Assembly (NCBI GenBank): GCA_030527185.1
Contig: JAUNBF010000007.1
Span: 1-64,000 of the forward strand
From: Planctomycetia bacterium
GTDB taxonomy: Bacteria > Planctomycetota > Planctomycetia > Pirellulales > Thermoguttaceae
Direction: 5' to 3'
Length of the DNA stretch: 64,000 nt
Shown: positions 34,796-46,600 of the stretch, in pieces
Numbering within the stretch: position 1 is the first letter of the stretch
How the letters are laid out: each line of letters begins with the position of its first letter
Notes under the pieces: model-generated
Databases searched by the model: none
Told to the model about the DNA's origin: nothing
Seen by the model: only the letters and a program-made list of their open reading frames with translations
Translations under genes and position numbers: made by a program

Positions 34796-37618
34796 ATGGA
34801 AAAAACATTTCTTAACTGGTCTTATCCCTGCCTTCCGACCTTGGCCGAACTGTTGGTTCGTCGTCATCAGTGGATGCGTACCGTGGATCTTTCGGAATAT
34901 CTTTTTTTCTTTCCGTCCCGGCTGGCAACGCGTCGTTTTTTGACGATTCTGGCGGACATTGCCTATCGTGAAAAGTTGACGATAGAGGTTCCGAAAGTCC
35001 GTTTTTTAGGCGACCTTCCTGAAGAATTTTACACGCCGAAACATCCTTTCGCGTCGATGTTGGTGCAGCAGATTGTCTGGATGAAGGCCATTCGGGCACT
35101 TCCTGAGGTGACGAAAGAGGATTGCCAGCACTGGCTTTCCCGACCGTTGCGGGAAGATGTGATTTCGGACTGGTTGGAGTTGGGTGAAAAGGTGGCGGAG
35201 ATTCACCAGGAATTACGGAAAGAATGCCTTTATTTCAGGCACGTGGTCGATTGTTGCCGCCGACGGGAAAAGGAGGGGACGGGAAGTTGCGAGGAGACAC
35301 GGCGTTGGGAGTTGCTGGCCAAGGCCCAGGAACGTTATTTCGACATGCTTGATTTGCTGGAAGTGGAGGATAAGCAGGAGTCTCGGTACCGCGGCCTGGT
35401 GGAATGGCAGCCTTCGGAGCTTCTTCGGGGAGTCCAACGGATTGGTCTGGTTGGCTGTGTGGAGATGACCGGTCTGATTCAGCAATTCATAAAGCACATG
35501 GAGAATTGCGTGGAAGTTTTCATCTATGCGCCGTGGGAATATGGGGAACGATTTCTGGAGAATGGGATGTTGAAGCCAGGTGCTTGGGAGGAGATGGATC
35601 CCCAGGCCGCCAAACGGTTGTCGCAGACCTGGAAGCAGGCCGATACGCCGTATCAACAGGGTGCCGACGCAATTCGGTGGATGGAGACGCTCCGTTCGAG
35701 ACACGCGGCTGACGAATTTACGATCGGTTTTGCCCGAGAATCGCTGGAACCACAAGTTGGGCAAATGCTGCGTCTTTCGGGGATGGTTCCAGATTTCCTG
35801 CCGAAAAAAGAGATGTCGCACCTGACGCCATGGCAGTTGTTGCGGCGTGTGGCGTGTTGCCTGAAGGAGATGGTGTACGATCCTGCGGAACTGGAAGTCT
35901 CAGAGACGCTGGAAAAGGTTTCCCCGCAGTGGGATTCGTTTGTGGCACTGTTGCGTCACCCCGATTTGGGAGAGTATTTCCGACATCGCTGCAACATTGA
36001 GGGGGATTGGCTTTCAGAATTGGATATGTTTGAAAAGCATTTCCAGCCAGAGCGGATTTTTTCCTACCACCGTTTCTGCATCATGACCCATGGTGAGTAT
36101 CCGGTACTGCAAGAAGTCTACGCGGCTTTGTTGCGACTTTTGGAAAAAATGGTGACGCACTACGAGCATTTCGGCCATATCGTTCCGTTGGTGGTTGACT
36201 TTTTCAAGGATGTTTACTGTTGGAAATCGTGGTACAATCCGCAAGATGAAGAAGATTATCAGATTTTGCGTGGTTGCATGGAAATCAATGTTTTGAACGA
36301 CAAACTCCAACTGCCGGAAACGTTGAATCGAACGTTGAGCATTTCCCTGGTCGAAGCTCTGGAACTGGTGGTGAAAAAAGCCTCCAGCCGTACGATCAGC
36401 CCAACCAATCGTGGTGACTTGTTTTCGTTCCAGCGCTGGAGTGATTTGCTGGTGGACGATTGTCCCGCTGTTTTGGTGGCTGGTTTGGACGAACGGATTG
36501 TTCCCGAAGAAAATTGTGTGGGAGAAATCCTCACGGAAGAACTGCGACAGGAACTCGGAATTCGTACGGCGGTGTCGCAATATGAGCGAAATCTTTACAT
36601 TTTGCTCTCCCTCCTGCATTCCCGCTCCCACGTTCGTTTCCTCTTTCAGGGGGACCCGGCAGATACGTGGAAAAGAAAGACCTTTTCAGGGAAAATTATA
36701 ACGGAAAAATGGCCGCTTCCTGGCGTTTTGCCGTCGATTCCCAAACGACGGAAGATGAACGTGGAGGAATTCTCCTACTACGTCACCTCCTCGTCCAAAT
36801 ATTATATGAACGAAATTCTGCAATTGCAGGATACTCGCGACGTCACGCTGGAAATGAGATTCCTGCTCGACGGCCTGTTTCGACGGGTACTCCACCAGTT
36901 CAGCGAAGAGGAAATGTACCGGCAACGCTATCCCAATTTCGTTCCCATGTCGCTGGAACGGGAAGCCCAACGTTATCTCAAGTTGTTGCGGGATTTCCTC
37001 GATAAAGAATATCGAAAATCGTTTGATGCGACAACTCGCCCCCCTATTTTCGTGCAAAAAGAACGAATTCGCGGTCTCCTCCCTGCGCTGGCGGCAGAAC
37101 AGGCACGGCGGACTCTGCAGGGCTGGCGGATTCATCGGGTGGGAATTCCCCTGCAAGTCATGTTGCGCAGTTCCGGTGGCGCGGGAGAAATCGTCACTTT
37201 TTCCGATGGAAAACGGCTGGAATTGAGCGGAATGCTGGAACGTGTGGACATCCATCCGGTGCGAAACGAGTGGGTGGTTTGGCACTACCTTTCCGATATG
37301 CTCCCGGAAGATCCTTTCCGAATTCCCCTTTCGCGGCACATGATTCTGTCCGCTCGACAGGATTATCAGCACGATTACAATGAAATCCAAAAAATGCCTT
37401 TCGCACGCCTTCAGTACGGAACCATCCAGCTTGCGGAACCCCATTTCCGAATCGTTTTATGGGATTCCGCGGGAGGAGAGAAATATTATAAATGGATAGA
37501 ATTTATTGCGGAAAGAATTCATGGTGGCGATTTTTCGCAAATGACGCTTCCTGAATCCCTATTTTTTCAGGAACAACCTATTTCCAGTAACAAGGTGCCA
37601 CTCCCGATTGTCCAGTAA
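34796..37618 (+). CDS. AddB/RecB-like PD-(D/E)XK-family protein with an altered nuclease site
   Basis: 940 residues. The N-terminal part (YLFFFPSRLATRRFL, WMKAIRALPEV) has the degraded helicase shape of AddB-type proteins and lacks a Walker A GKT. The middle carries ISLVEALELV and VLVAGLDERIVPEENC, as in AddB motif V-VI regions. The C-terminus (about 680-940) corresponds to the RecB nuclease domain. At the expected site (near residues 806-826) the sequence is SGMLERVDIHP...WVVWHYLSD, where an active enzyme has G-R-I-D-R-I-D ... D-Y-K. So acidic D, D and the Lys look replaced by E, H and L. No 4Fe-4S cysteines are evident. An AddA partner is not in the window. Confidence 0.72.
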   Translation: MEKTFLNWSYPCLPTLAELLVRRHQWMRTVDLSEYLFFFPSRLATRRFLTILADIAYREKLTIEVPKVRFLGDLPEEFYTPKHPFASMLVQQIVWMKAIRALPEVTKEDCQHWLSRPLREDVISDWLELGEKVAEIHQELRKECLYFRHVVDCCRRREKEGTGSCEETRRWELLAKAQERYFDMLDLLEVEDKQESRYRGLVEWQPSELLRGVQRIGLVGCVEMTGLIQQFIKHMENCVEVFIYAPWEYGERFLENGMLKPGAWEEMDPQAAKRLSQTWKQADTPYQQGADAIRWMETLRSRHAADEFTIGFARESLEPQVGQMLRLSGMVPDFLPKKEMSHLTPWQLLRRVACCLKEMVYDPAELEVSETLEKVSPQWDSFVALLRHPDLGEYFRHRCNIEGDWLSELDMFEKHFQPERIFSYHRFCIMTHGEYPVLQEVYAALLRLLEKMVTHYEHFGHIVPLVVDFFKDVYCWKSWYNPQDEEDYQILRGCMEINVLNDKLQLPETLNRTLSISLVEALELVVKKASSRTISPTNRGDLFSFQRWSDLLVDDCPAVLVAGLDERIVPEENCVGEILTEELRQELGIRTAVSQYERNLYILLSLLHSRSHVRFLFQGDPADTWKRKTFSGKIITEKWPLPGVLPSIPKRRKMNVEEFSYYVTSSSKYYMNEILQLQDTRDVTLEMRFLLDGLFRRVLHQFSEEEMYRQRYPNFVPMSLEREAQRYLKLLRDFLDKEYRKSFDATTRPPIFVQKERIRGLLPALAAEQARRTLQGWRIHRVGIPLQVMLRSSGGAGEIVTFSDGKRLELSGMLERVDIHPVRNEWVVWHYLSDMLPEDPFRIPLSRHMILSARQDYQHDYNEIQKMPFARLQYGTIQLAEPHFRIVLWDSAGGEKYYKWIEFIAERIHGGDFSQMTLPESLFFQEQPISSNKVPLPIVQ

Positions 37619-37667
37619 CGCCAGCTTTCCTTTACCACCGCTCATGCGCGGCTGGAGCCGCATTCAA

Positions 37668-37896
37668 TTGATAATTATTTATTGATAGTTGCGGGTGTTT
37701 ATGCTGTATTTTCATGGGGAGGGGAATGGAAATTTCTGGATTTATCCAAAAATCTTCTTGAAATTTTCAGGCACTTCTTTTTTATTCGCAAACTACACAG
37801 AAGACGCGGATGAAATTTTACTCCCATCTCCGTCTTCTGTGGACGTTCTCAACCGATGTTTTCAAAAATGCCAAACGTAGCAAACAAATTTTAGAA
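37668..37896. repeat. TTGATAAT word followed by a degenerate dispersed-repeat copy
   Basis: 37668-37684 is TTGATAATTATTTATTG. From 37736 to 37896 the DNA matches 25880-26060 in order: TGGATTTATCCAAAAA, ACNCAGAAGACGCNGATGA, TTTTACTNCCATCTC, TCTTCTGTGGA, ACCGATGTTTTCAAAA and CAAACAA. No gene in the 37619-37905 gap. Confidence 0.6.
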
Positions 37897-37905
37897 AGAC
37901 ACGAC

Positions 37906-40254
37906 TCATTTTTGGTATAATTCGATTTCCCAAAGGCGAGCGAGGTAGCCGGGGGATTGGAATTGGATTCGCAGTTTGTCGGTCGTCACACTCGGGAACT
38001 CCAGACCGAAGTCGCAGTAGGTGTTCTCTTTGACCTCGCCGTTGGGAATCGTGACCCACTGGCCATTTTTCTGGATTTGAATCTGAAAACGCTGAACAGG
38101 GTCTTTGGGACCATTCTCCCCCCCATCCTGCCCTGTGACAACTCGCATGGCATTGAACGTGACCGGTTTTTCCCAACGCAGCAAAACCCATTGTTGAGCA
38201 TAGTCGAGATTCTTTTCGGAGGAGACCCAACGCGAACGGTTTTGGGTGACATCCGCTTTTCCATCGTTGATATTTTTGGCAGGATACATACCGCTGGAAT
38301 GTTCGCACGAAGCGGACGCAATCGCTTCGCGTGCGAGATTTTTCCCTGCCTTTTTCAGCCATTTCGGCGTCTGGATCACTTTACTGACAGCCGGCGGTTC
38401 CGCCACCCCTTTTTCCATCAGTTCGATCAATTCGGGAAGGTACTTTTCATAAACGCCGCGTGGAAGGGTGTCATGTTTCTTGCAGAGATACGCCGCCATG
38501 CCTACCACTTCACCCATCATCCCGGCCGTGCGCATGACGCGAACGGTTCCCAGGCCGATATGCGTGACGCTGATGTTTCGCCCCGCCATGAAAAGGTTGT
38601 CCACATTGCGGGAATAGAACGTCCGGTACGGAATGACGTAACTGCCCGGTTTGGCTCCATGAACACAGTAGGAGCGGAACTCCTGACCGGGGAAATACTT
38701 GGCATTGTCGCGGCAAATGTAGTGCAAATCAATCGACCACGTACACGGTACACAACCATCCGGCCAGAGTCGGTTCGACGTGATGTCCTGTTCACGCAGC
38801 ACCACATCACCCAAAAGCCGCCGCGACTCCCGTTTGCCAGCCAGAAAAGCCATCCAGCCAAATTCGCGGTTTTGGACTTTTTTGGCCCATTCGCCTGCCA
38901 TCTGATTTTTCATGTACGACCAGTGCCCGTACGCGGCTCGCAGACCGTTGTCCCGAATCCGCTCGAAATCCCAAATCTGGTCCCGATCCAGCCCCGTCTC
39001 CCAATCCCAGTCACCACGCAGTAGTGGCCGAATGCTCTCTTTGGAAAACTGGTGCGCCCAGGGCACTTCCGGGAACGTCGTCGGCTGGTCGGCCTCTACG
39101 GTGTACCACTGAATGGAGGCTCCCATCGTCAATTTGTCGGCCACTTTCGGAGCACTCGGTTCGTCGTATTCCGACTGTGCTTCCCGTCCCTGCCGCCAGT
39201 CCGCTCCGGCCAGATACCCGACCGTCGCGTCACCAGTGCAGTCGGCAAAACATTTCCCCGCAAATCGTCGTTCGATACCGGTTTCAATATCTTTCCCGAA
39301 AACCGCCGCAATTTTGGAACCGGATTTTTCCACGTCGTAAACGTGGGTGTTGAGGTACAGATCCAATGTCGGCTGAGCCTGGCAGAGTTTCAGCCGTCCC
39401 TGGTCTTTGTACAAATCGGCAGGCTGAGCATTTCCGCCCCCCCACGGTCCCATCTGGTAGGTCAGGTTCCCGATGTTCGGATAAGGCGGAAGCCGCACGG
39501 CACCATTGAGATGGACGCGGATTTCCGTGGAGCCATTTCCGCCCAGCACCGGTCGATCCTGAATCAGAGCCACATCCAACCCCAGTGCCGCTGCCGAGAC
39601 TGCCGCGCACGTTCCGGCAATCCCACCCCCCACGACGACCAAATCGTACTCCTTTTCCCGCACATTCGGTGGATTTTTTGGCAAATTCAGCAATTGCCGC
39701 CGAATTTCCACCAACGGTTCAGGATCGTTGGGCAAATCGCACGTTTTCTCCTGCGTGAAATAGAGCGCGTCCAACCGTCCGTCGAAACCGGTCAGGTCTT
39801 TCAACTCGACCGTCACGGTCTCCTTTTCCTGCGTTGTGGTGACGCTCCCCGCCAACTGCCACTGCCATGTCGCTCCTTCGATTCCCAGCGTGGCACCCGC
39901 TTTCCCATTGAAAATCACCTGGAATTTTCCCGGCGACCAGTCTCGCTCCAGGACTTCACGCGAAAGATTTTTCGGCATCCACGGAGAAGCCCAATTCCGC
40001 GTTCGGGCAAAGACCTGATACGTCCCCGCCTTGGGAAGTGTCACCGTTGTCTGTGCGTTTTCCACCGGTTTTCCCATGCCGTGAGCCAGCAGGATGGACG
40101 ACCCCGCCTCTCCCGGTTGGAGCAAATCCATGAATTGCTGATCGACAACCCAACCCCCTTTTTGCGCAAAACTTTCCGCTTCGACCAGGATTCCTCCCCA
40201 AAGCGGCGTTATTCCCATCAACATTCCTAAAAAGGCAAGCAAACCGATACGCAT
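37906..40254 (-). CDS. Exported FAD-dependent oxidoreductase with discoidin-like C-terminus
   Basis: 782 residues with a signal peptide (MRIGLLAFLGMLMGITPLWG). Residues about 20-180 are a beta-rich module opening ILVEAESFAQKGGW, seen in carbohydrate-binding or CBM-like modules. Residues about 200-620 form an FAD_oxidored domain: VVVGGGIAGTCAAV, then an acid two strands on, and CADCTGDATVGYLAGAD. The end (about 645-782) is an F5/8 type C (discoidin) sandwich (IASASCEHSSGMYPAKNINDG ... LWEIELYQ) that may bind sugars. It probably oxidises or handles an extracellular saccharide. CAGGAG precedes the ATG at 40254; a consensus promoter is 65 bases upstream. Confidence 0.88.
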   Translation of the reverse strand: MRIGLLAFLGMLMGITPLWGGILVEAESFAQKGGWVVDQQFMDLLQPGEAGSSILLAHGMGKPVENAQTTVTLPKAGTYQVFARTRNWASPWMPKNLSREVLERDWSPGKFQVIFNGKAGATLGIEGATWQWQLAGSVTTTQEKETVTVELKDLTGFDGRLDALYFTQEKTCDLPNDPEPLVEIRRQLLNLPKNPPNVREKEYDLVVVGGGIAGTCAAVSAAALGLDVALIQDRPVLGGNGSTEIRVHLNGAVRLPPYPNIGNLTYQMGPWGGGNAQPADLYKDQGRLKLCQAQPTLDLYLNTHVYDVEKSGSKIAAVFGKDIETGIERRFAGKCFADCTGDATVGYLAGADWRQGREAQSEYDEPSAPKVADKLTMGASIQWYTVEADQPTTFPEVPWAHQFSKESIRPLLRGDWDWETGLDRDQIWDFERIRDNGLRAAYGHWSYMKNQMAGEWAKKVQNREFGWMAFLAGKRESRRLLGDVVLREQDITSNRLWPDGCVPCTWSIDLHYICRDNAKYFPGQEFRSYCVHGAKPGSYVIPYRTFYSRNVDNLFMAGRNISVTHIGLGTVRVMRTAGMMGEVVGMAAYLCKKHDTLPRGVYEKYLPELIELMEKGVAEPPAVSKVIQTPKWLKKAGKNLAREAIASASCEHSSGMYPAKNINDGKADVTQNRSRWVSSEKNLDYAQQWVLLRWEKPVTFNAMRVVTGQDGGENGPKDPVQRFQIQIQKNGQWVTIPNGEVKENTYCDFGLEFPSVTTDKLRIQFQSPGYLARLWEIELYQK

Positions 40255-40318
40255 TTTCAACTCCTGAATGGTTTTGTTTGAAAGAATCCATGGGATTCCC
40301 TGTAAAATTCCTGTCTTT

Positions 40319-40347
40319 ATTATAAGGAAGGGGAAGTTGCCTGTCAA
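40319..40347 (-). promoter_or_regulatory. Consensus sigma70 promoter of the FAD oxidoreductase gene
   Basis: Minus strand TTGACA, exactly 17 bases, TATAAT: a full match to the bacterial consensus, the best promoter in the window. The leader is about 60 bases. Confidence 0.85.
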
Positions 40348-40390
40348 GTGTCCGAGGGATTTTTTCCGAAGTACCTCCCATCCTCTTCCC

Positions 40391-40448
40391 TACTTCATCC
40401 ACTTGAGTTTTTCGGATTCACACCTCAAAGCTCAAGTGAATGGAGTAT
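40391..40448. repeat. Short MITE-like element
   Basis: 58 bp ended by an imperfect 17-bp inverted repeat: TACTTCATCCACTTGAG at the left and CTCAAGTGAATGGAGTA at the right (15 of 17 pair). A related longer copy lies at 60989-61089. Confidence 0.6.
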
Positions 40449-40518
40449 AACCCACCAGTGGCTTTCCGCGAACTTTTTTTGGGGACGTTCTTTCTGGTCT
40501 TCCGAGGGAGGAATGGTG

Positions 40519-40546
40519 TTGACGAATGCTCGATTTTGACTATAAT
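40519..40546 (+). promoter_or_regulatory. Promoter of the long uvrA
   Basis: TTGACG, 16-base spacer, TATAAT. The predicted start near 40553 leaves a leader of about 97 bases. No LexA-type operator (CTGT...ACAG or GAAC...GTTC) was found there, so damage control is not shown. Confidence 0.7.
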
Positions 40547-40649
40547 ATATTATTCTGCTTTTTTCCATGGGGCGTGTTGCGCGATGCCGATGGCAGACTT
40601 TCCATAAATTTCAAAAATTCCAAATTTTACCTTCACAGGGTTCCATTCC

Positions 40650-43600
40650 ATGTCCTCTTCCTCTTTTTCCGAAAATCAGGATATTCAAATCAAAGGTGCG
40701 CGGGAACATAATTTGCAGGATGTTCACCTTCGCCTTCCGAGTAATGAGTTAATTTGTTTCACGGGCGTCAGTGGCAGTGGCAAGAGTTCGCTGGCATTCG
40801 ACACATTGTACGCGGAAGGGCAGCGGCGTTATATTGAAAGCCTTTCGAGTTTTGCGCGTCAATTTTTGGGAGAGTTGCCCAAACCGGATGTTGATCTTAT
40901 CTCCGGGCTGCGTCCTTCCATTTCGATAGCCCAAAAGACGACGGGGCAAAATCCACGTTCGACGGTCGGCACGATTACGGAAATCAACGACTACCTGCGT
41001 GTTTTGTACGCACGGGTGGGAACGGGCTACTGTCCGCATTGTGGGAAGAAAATCAGTGCCTTGACGCCGCAACAGATTCTGGCTCAGATTCAGCTTCTTC
41101 CGCCGGGAACCCGTTTCATGATTCTCGCACCGAGAATTCGTGGGCAGAAGGGGGAATTTCGCGACTTGTTCCAGAATTTGCTCAAACGTGGTTTCTTGCG
41201 GGCACGGGTTGATGGAAAACTGGTTCGGCTTTCGGACAATCTGCGGTTGGATCGGCAAATGCGGCATACGATCGATATTGTGGTCGATCGGTTGACGGCT
41301 CAAAAAGATTCGTTCAGCCGCCTTTCCGAATCGGTGGAGACAGCCCTGAAGTTGGGAAATCATACGCTCGTGGTGGTTCCTGAAGAGCCGGAAGAGGAGG
41401 AGAAAAAAAGCCCTCCCGCATTCCAGGAAATGCTTTTTTCGAGTCTGTACGCCTGTGCCGATTGCCAGGTGGGATTTGAGGCACCGACGCCGCAACTGTT
41501 TAGTTTCAACGCGCCGCAGGGAATGTGCCCGGAGTGTAACGGTTTGGGGGAGATGTACACGCTGGACCCGGAAAAACTGATTCCTGACTGGTCGAAATCG
41601 TTGCGTCGTGGTTGTGTGGCCGCCCTTCCGCCGTGGGACGAGATGGGACGCTGGCGGCGTGTGGTATTTCGTGGAGTGGCGGAGTATCTTTCCCGTGTCT
41701 ACCCGGAATATGCGCTTTCGCCGAAAGAAATTCTCGGAAAGGCGTGGGGCAAACTCCCGGAAATATTCCATGAAAAGCTCCTTTACGGAACCGGTTCGGA
41801 ACAGATCACGTTTACCGGACGCACGGGAACGAAGTGGGGTGGAGAGTATGAGGGAATCATCCCGCAGTTGTTGTCGCTCTATTATTCGACGAAAAATCGG
41901 CTCCAGCAGCGGATGTTGGAAAAGTACATGGATACGTGTACGTGCAGTTATTGCCGGGGGGAGCGTTTGAATGAACAGGCACGCTCCATCAAAATTACCA
42001 GCCGCGCGACAGGCGAGGAATTCTCACTTCCCGAACTGGCCGATTTGTCGATTCGGGATTTGCAGGAATTTTTTCAGGAGTTGGAACTTTCGCCATCCGG
42101 GGAATTTATCGCACGGGAATTGTTGAAGGAAATCCGCAACCGATTGCAATTTTTGGAGAATGTCGGGCTGGAATATTTGACGCTCTCCCGCACGGCACCG
42201 ACACTTTCGGGGGGAGAGTTGCAGCGAATCCGCCTGGCCAGCCAGATTGGAAGCGGTCTGGTGGGGGTACTCTACATTCTGGACGAGCCATCGATCGGGC
42301 TGCATCCGAGGGACAATCAGCGTTTGCTCCAGACGCTCCAGAATTTACGGGATTTGGGAAATACCGTGATTGTGGTGGAGCATGACGAGGAGACGATGCG
42401 GTTTGCGGATCGCATTGTCGATTTTGGGCCAGGTGCGGGAATTCATGGAGGAAAAATTGTCGCCCAGGGAAATGTCGAGGATTTGAAGCGGAATCCCGAA
42501 AGTGTGACCGGGCAATTCCTGTCGGGTAAGCGTTCGATTCCGATCGTTCGCCAGCCGCGTGAGGGGACGGGTGAAAAACTGGTACTTTACGGAGCGCGTC
42601 ACCACAATTTGAAAAAAATCAAGGTGGAATTTCCTCTGGGAAAGCTGATTTGCGTCACGGGGGTGAGCGGGAGTGGAAAAAGTTCGCTGGTCAACGGAAT
42701 TTTGAAGGAATTGCTCCTCACCGAGCTGAATCATGGACTGGGGGAACCGGGGGCGTTTCGGAAAGTGACGGGGTTGGAGCATCTCGACAAGATGATCGCG
42801 ATCGACCAGTCGCCGATTGGCCGCACCCCGCGTAGCAATCCGGCGACGTATATCAAGTTGTTCGACGAGATTCGGAATCTCTATTCGGAACTGCCGGAAT
42901 CGAAGCAGCGTGGCTTCAAACCGGGACGTTTCAGCTTCAACGTGGAGGGGGGACGGTGCGAAGCGTGTCAGGGCTACGGGGCGAAGAAGCTGGAAATGGA
43001 TTTTCTGGCCGATATTTGGGTGACGTGTCCGGTCTGTGCGGGAAAACGGTTCAATTTCGAGACACTGCGGGTGGAATTCAAGGGATATTCCATTGCGGAC
43101 GTGCTGAATATGGATGTCCAGCAGGCGTTGGAGCTTTTTGAAAATGTGCCGAAAGTGCGGCAAAAACTGGAGACGCTTCATCGTGTCGGGCTGGATTACA
43201 TGAAGTTGGGGCAACCTTCCCCGACACTTTCCGGCGGGGAGGCACAGCGGATCAAACTGGCGCGGGAATTGTCCAAAATCGGCACGGGCAAGACGCTTTA
43301 CATCCTCGACGAACCGACGACCGGGCTGCATTTTGCGGATATAGAGTTGTTGTTGAAGATTTTGCACAATCTGGCCGACGCGGGAAATACGGTGGTGATT
43401 GTGGAGCATAATCTGGATGTGATCAAAACGGCCGACTGGATTATCGATCTCGGACCGGAGGGGGGAGATGGCGGTGGACGGATTGTCGCGTGTGGGACGC
43501 CGCAAGAGGTGGCGGAAAATCCCGAATCGTACACGGGCGTGGCATTGCAAGAGGTGTTGTCCGCGCAAAACCCGCGAAAAAAGGGGACGCGGAAAAAGAC

Positions 43601-46600
43601 GCAAAAGAAGACCAGGTCGCTCTCGTCGCTTCCCGCGTCGAAGCAGATTGGGAACCAGATTCGGGTGGACGATGCCAGCCAGCACAATTTGAAACATGTT
43701 TCGCTGGAGATTCCGCACCATGCCATGACCGTTTTTTGCGGTCCCAGTGGCAGTGGCAAAAGCTCCATGGCGATGGACACGATTTATGCCGAAGGACAAC
43801 GTCGGTATGTGGAGAGCCTTTCGAGTTATGCCCGGCAATTTGTTGGCCAGATGCCCAAACCGCATGTGGAGAAGATTGAGGGGCTGGCTCCTGCCATTGC
43901 GATTGAGCAGAAACGGGTTTCGCAGTCGCCCCGTTCGACGGTGGGGACGGTGACGGAAATTTACGATTATCTACGGATTCTCATGGCACGACTGGGCACG
44001 CCGTATTGTCCCGACTGCCTCACGCCGATTGGGTCGCAGACGACGGACGAAATCATTGGACGGCTGCTGGAATATCCACAGGGGACGCGGCTTTTGCTGA
44101 CCGCGCCACGGGAAGTGTTGGTGGGACAGCGTTACGAAACGTTGTGGGAGGAACTGCGTCGAAACGGTTTTGTTCGCGTGCGAATCGACGGGATGATCTA
44201 TTCGCTGGATCAGGTGCCGGACATTGATCGGAAGCGGAAACATGACGTGCAGGTGGTGATCGACCGTGTGGAAATCTCCGATTTGCCCAAAAGTCGACAT
44301 CGGTTGGGGGAGAGCGTGGAGCAGGCACTCTCTTTTGGCAATGGCACGTTGATTGTTTTGGAGGTGGACGAATCGGTTCCAACGACGCGATGGAAGTCGG
44401 TGACGCACAGCTTGCACAACGTTTGCCAGAACTGCGGACGGAGTTTTGAAACGCTGTCGCCGAACCATTTTTCGTTCAATACCGCGTTGGGGTGGTGCCC
44501 GATTTGTGAGGGATTGGGAGTGCAGAGCGGGGCGGATCCGAATTTGTTGCTGCAAAGTCCGAAAAAGACGTTGGCGGAAGGAGCCATTGCGTTCTGGAAT
44601 CCGGCGGAAAATTCGCTGGCGGCAGCCATGATGCAGAGCTTCTGTTTGGAACTGGAAATTCCGATGAACGTTCCTTACGAACAGTTGGCACCCCGATTCC
44701 GACGGATTTTGCAGCGTGGGACGGGGGAACGATGGTTTGAGGTGGAATGGGGAGAATATCGGTTCTCGTTCCAGTTCAAAGGGCTGATGAATGTCGTTAG
44801 TGAGGCAGCACGGCTGGTTCCTTCGCTGCGTCACAAGCTGGAATCGTACCGGGATGAGATACCGTGTAGCGAGTGCGGTGGCAGTCGGCTGCGGGACGAC
44901 GCGGCGGCGGTGCGGTTGCATGGTCGGACGATCGACGAATGGTGCGAATTGCCGTTGTCGCAGTGGGTGAAGGAGTGGAAGTTGTGGAAACTTTCGCCGA
45001 CAGAGAAAAAGATTGCCGGGGAACTGGTTCAGGAAATTGGCAATCGTGTGCAGTTTCTGGTCGATGTGGGGCTGGATTACCTGACGCTTTCCCGTGGAGC
45101 CCCGACACTTTCCGGCGGGGAAATGCAGCGAATCCGGCTGGCGGCTCAGGTGGGAAGCGGTCTGTGCGGCGTGTTGTACGTGCTGGACGAACCGACGATC
45201 GGCCTCCATCCGCGTGACAACAAACGGCTCATCCAGACGTTGCAACGGTTGCGGAATTTGGGAAATACGCTCCTTTTGGTGGAGCATGACGCGGAGGTGA
45301 TTCAAAACGCGGATTGTCTGGTCGATTTCGGTCCGCAGGCCGGGCAACAGGGTGGGGAAATTGTCGGAAAAGGGACACCACAGGAGGTGGCGAAGGAGCC
45401 GACATCCGTAACGGGGCCGTTTTTGTCCGGGAAAGAGGCCATTTCCATCCCGGCCACGCGGCGAAAGGCGACGGGATTGCTCGAAGTGGTGGGGGCGCGG
45501 CAGAATAACTTGAAAAATATCCACGTGCCGTTTCCTTTGGGGACGCTGACGGCGGTGGCGGGGGTGAGCGGTAGTGGCAAAAGTACGTTGGTGGAGGAGA
45601 TTCTCTACGCCTCGTTGGCACGGCAACTCCATCGAGCCGGGACGATTCCAGGGCTGCATACCGGGATTCGGGGAATCCAGAACATCAACAAGGTGATCGA
45701 GGTGAACCAGCAGCCGATCGGCCAGACGCCGACCTCCAATCCGGCGACGTACACCGGGGTTTTCGAGCCGATTCGGGAGTTGTTCGCGAAGTTGCCGGAA
45801 GCGAAAATGCGTGGATTTTCGGCACGTCGGTTCAGTTTCAACGTTCCTGGCGGGCGGTGCGAAACATGCGAGGGGAATGGGCAGGTGAAGATTGAAATGC
45901 ACTTCCTTCCCGACCTTTGGGTGACGTGCGACGCCTGCCACGGACAGCGTTACGAGCCAGAGACGCTGGCGGTGCGTTATCATGGCTATTCGATTGCGGA
46001 TGTTTTGAACATGACGTGTGCGGAAGCGTTGAAACTGTTCGAGAAAATCCCGCCGATTCGCCGCGTTTTGCAGACACTTTGCGACGTGGGGCTGGACTAC
46101 ATCCGTCTGGGGCAGCCAGCACCGACCCTTTCGGGGGGAGAGGCGCAGCGTGTCAAGCTGGCGGCAGAATTGTCCCGTCCCGATACAGGCCGGACGCTCT
46201 ACATTCTCGACGAGCCGACGACAGGGCTGCATTTTACCGATTTGGCCAAGTTGCTGGAGGTGTTGCACCGACTGGTCGACATGGGAAATACGGTGATTGT
46301 GATTGAGCACAATCTCGACGTGCTGAAGAATGCGGACTGGATTATTGAACTGGGACCGGAAGCGGGGAATGAAGGAGGTTTTCTCGTCACTGCCGGAACG
46401 CCGGAATCGGTTGTTCAGTATGCCCGTTCCGCCATCCGCCAGCGAAAACCCCGTTCGTGGACGGGAGAGTTCCTGGCTCCTGTGCTGGAATCGGGAATTC
46501 GGCAGGAGCGGAAAGTTTACGACTGGAAAGCGATCCGTGAGTCGATGGAAAAGGAGGAGGAATACGCTCTGGAGGAACTGAATCAGGAAGTGCCGATGCC

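Noticed and set aside
40553-40649. SOS operator ahead of uvrA
   Set aside because: No recognisable LexA box, although planctomycete LexA boxes are not well known to me.
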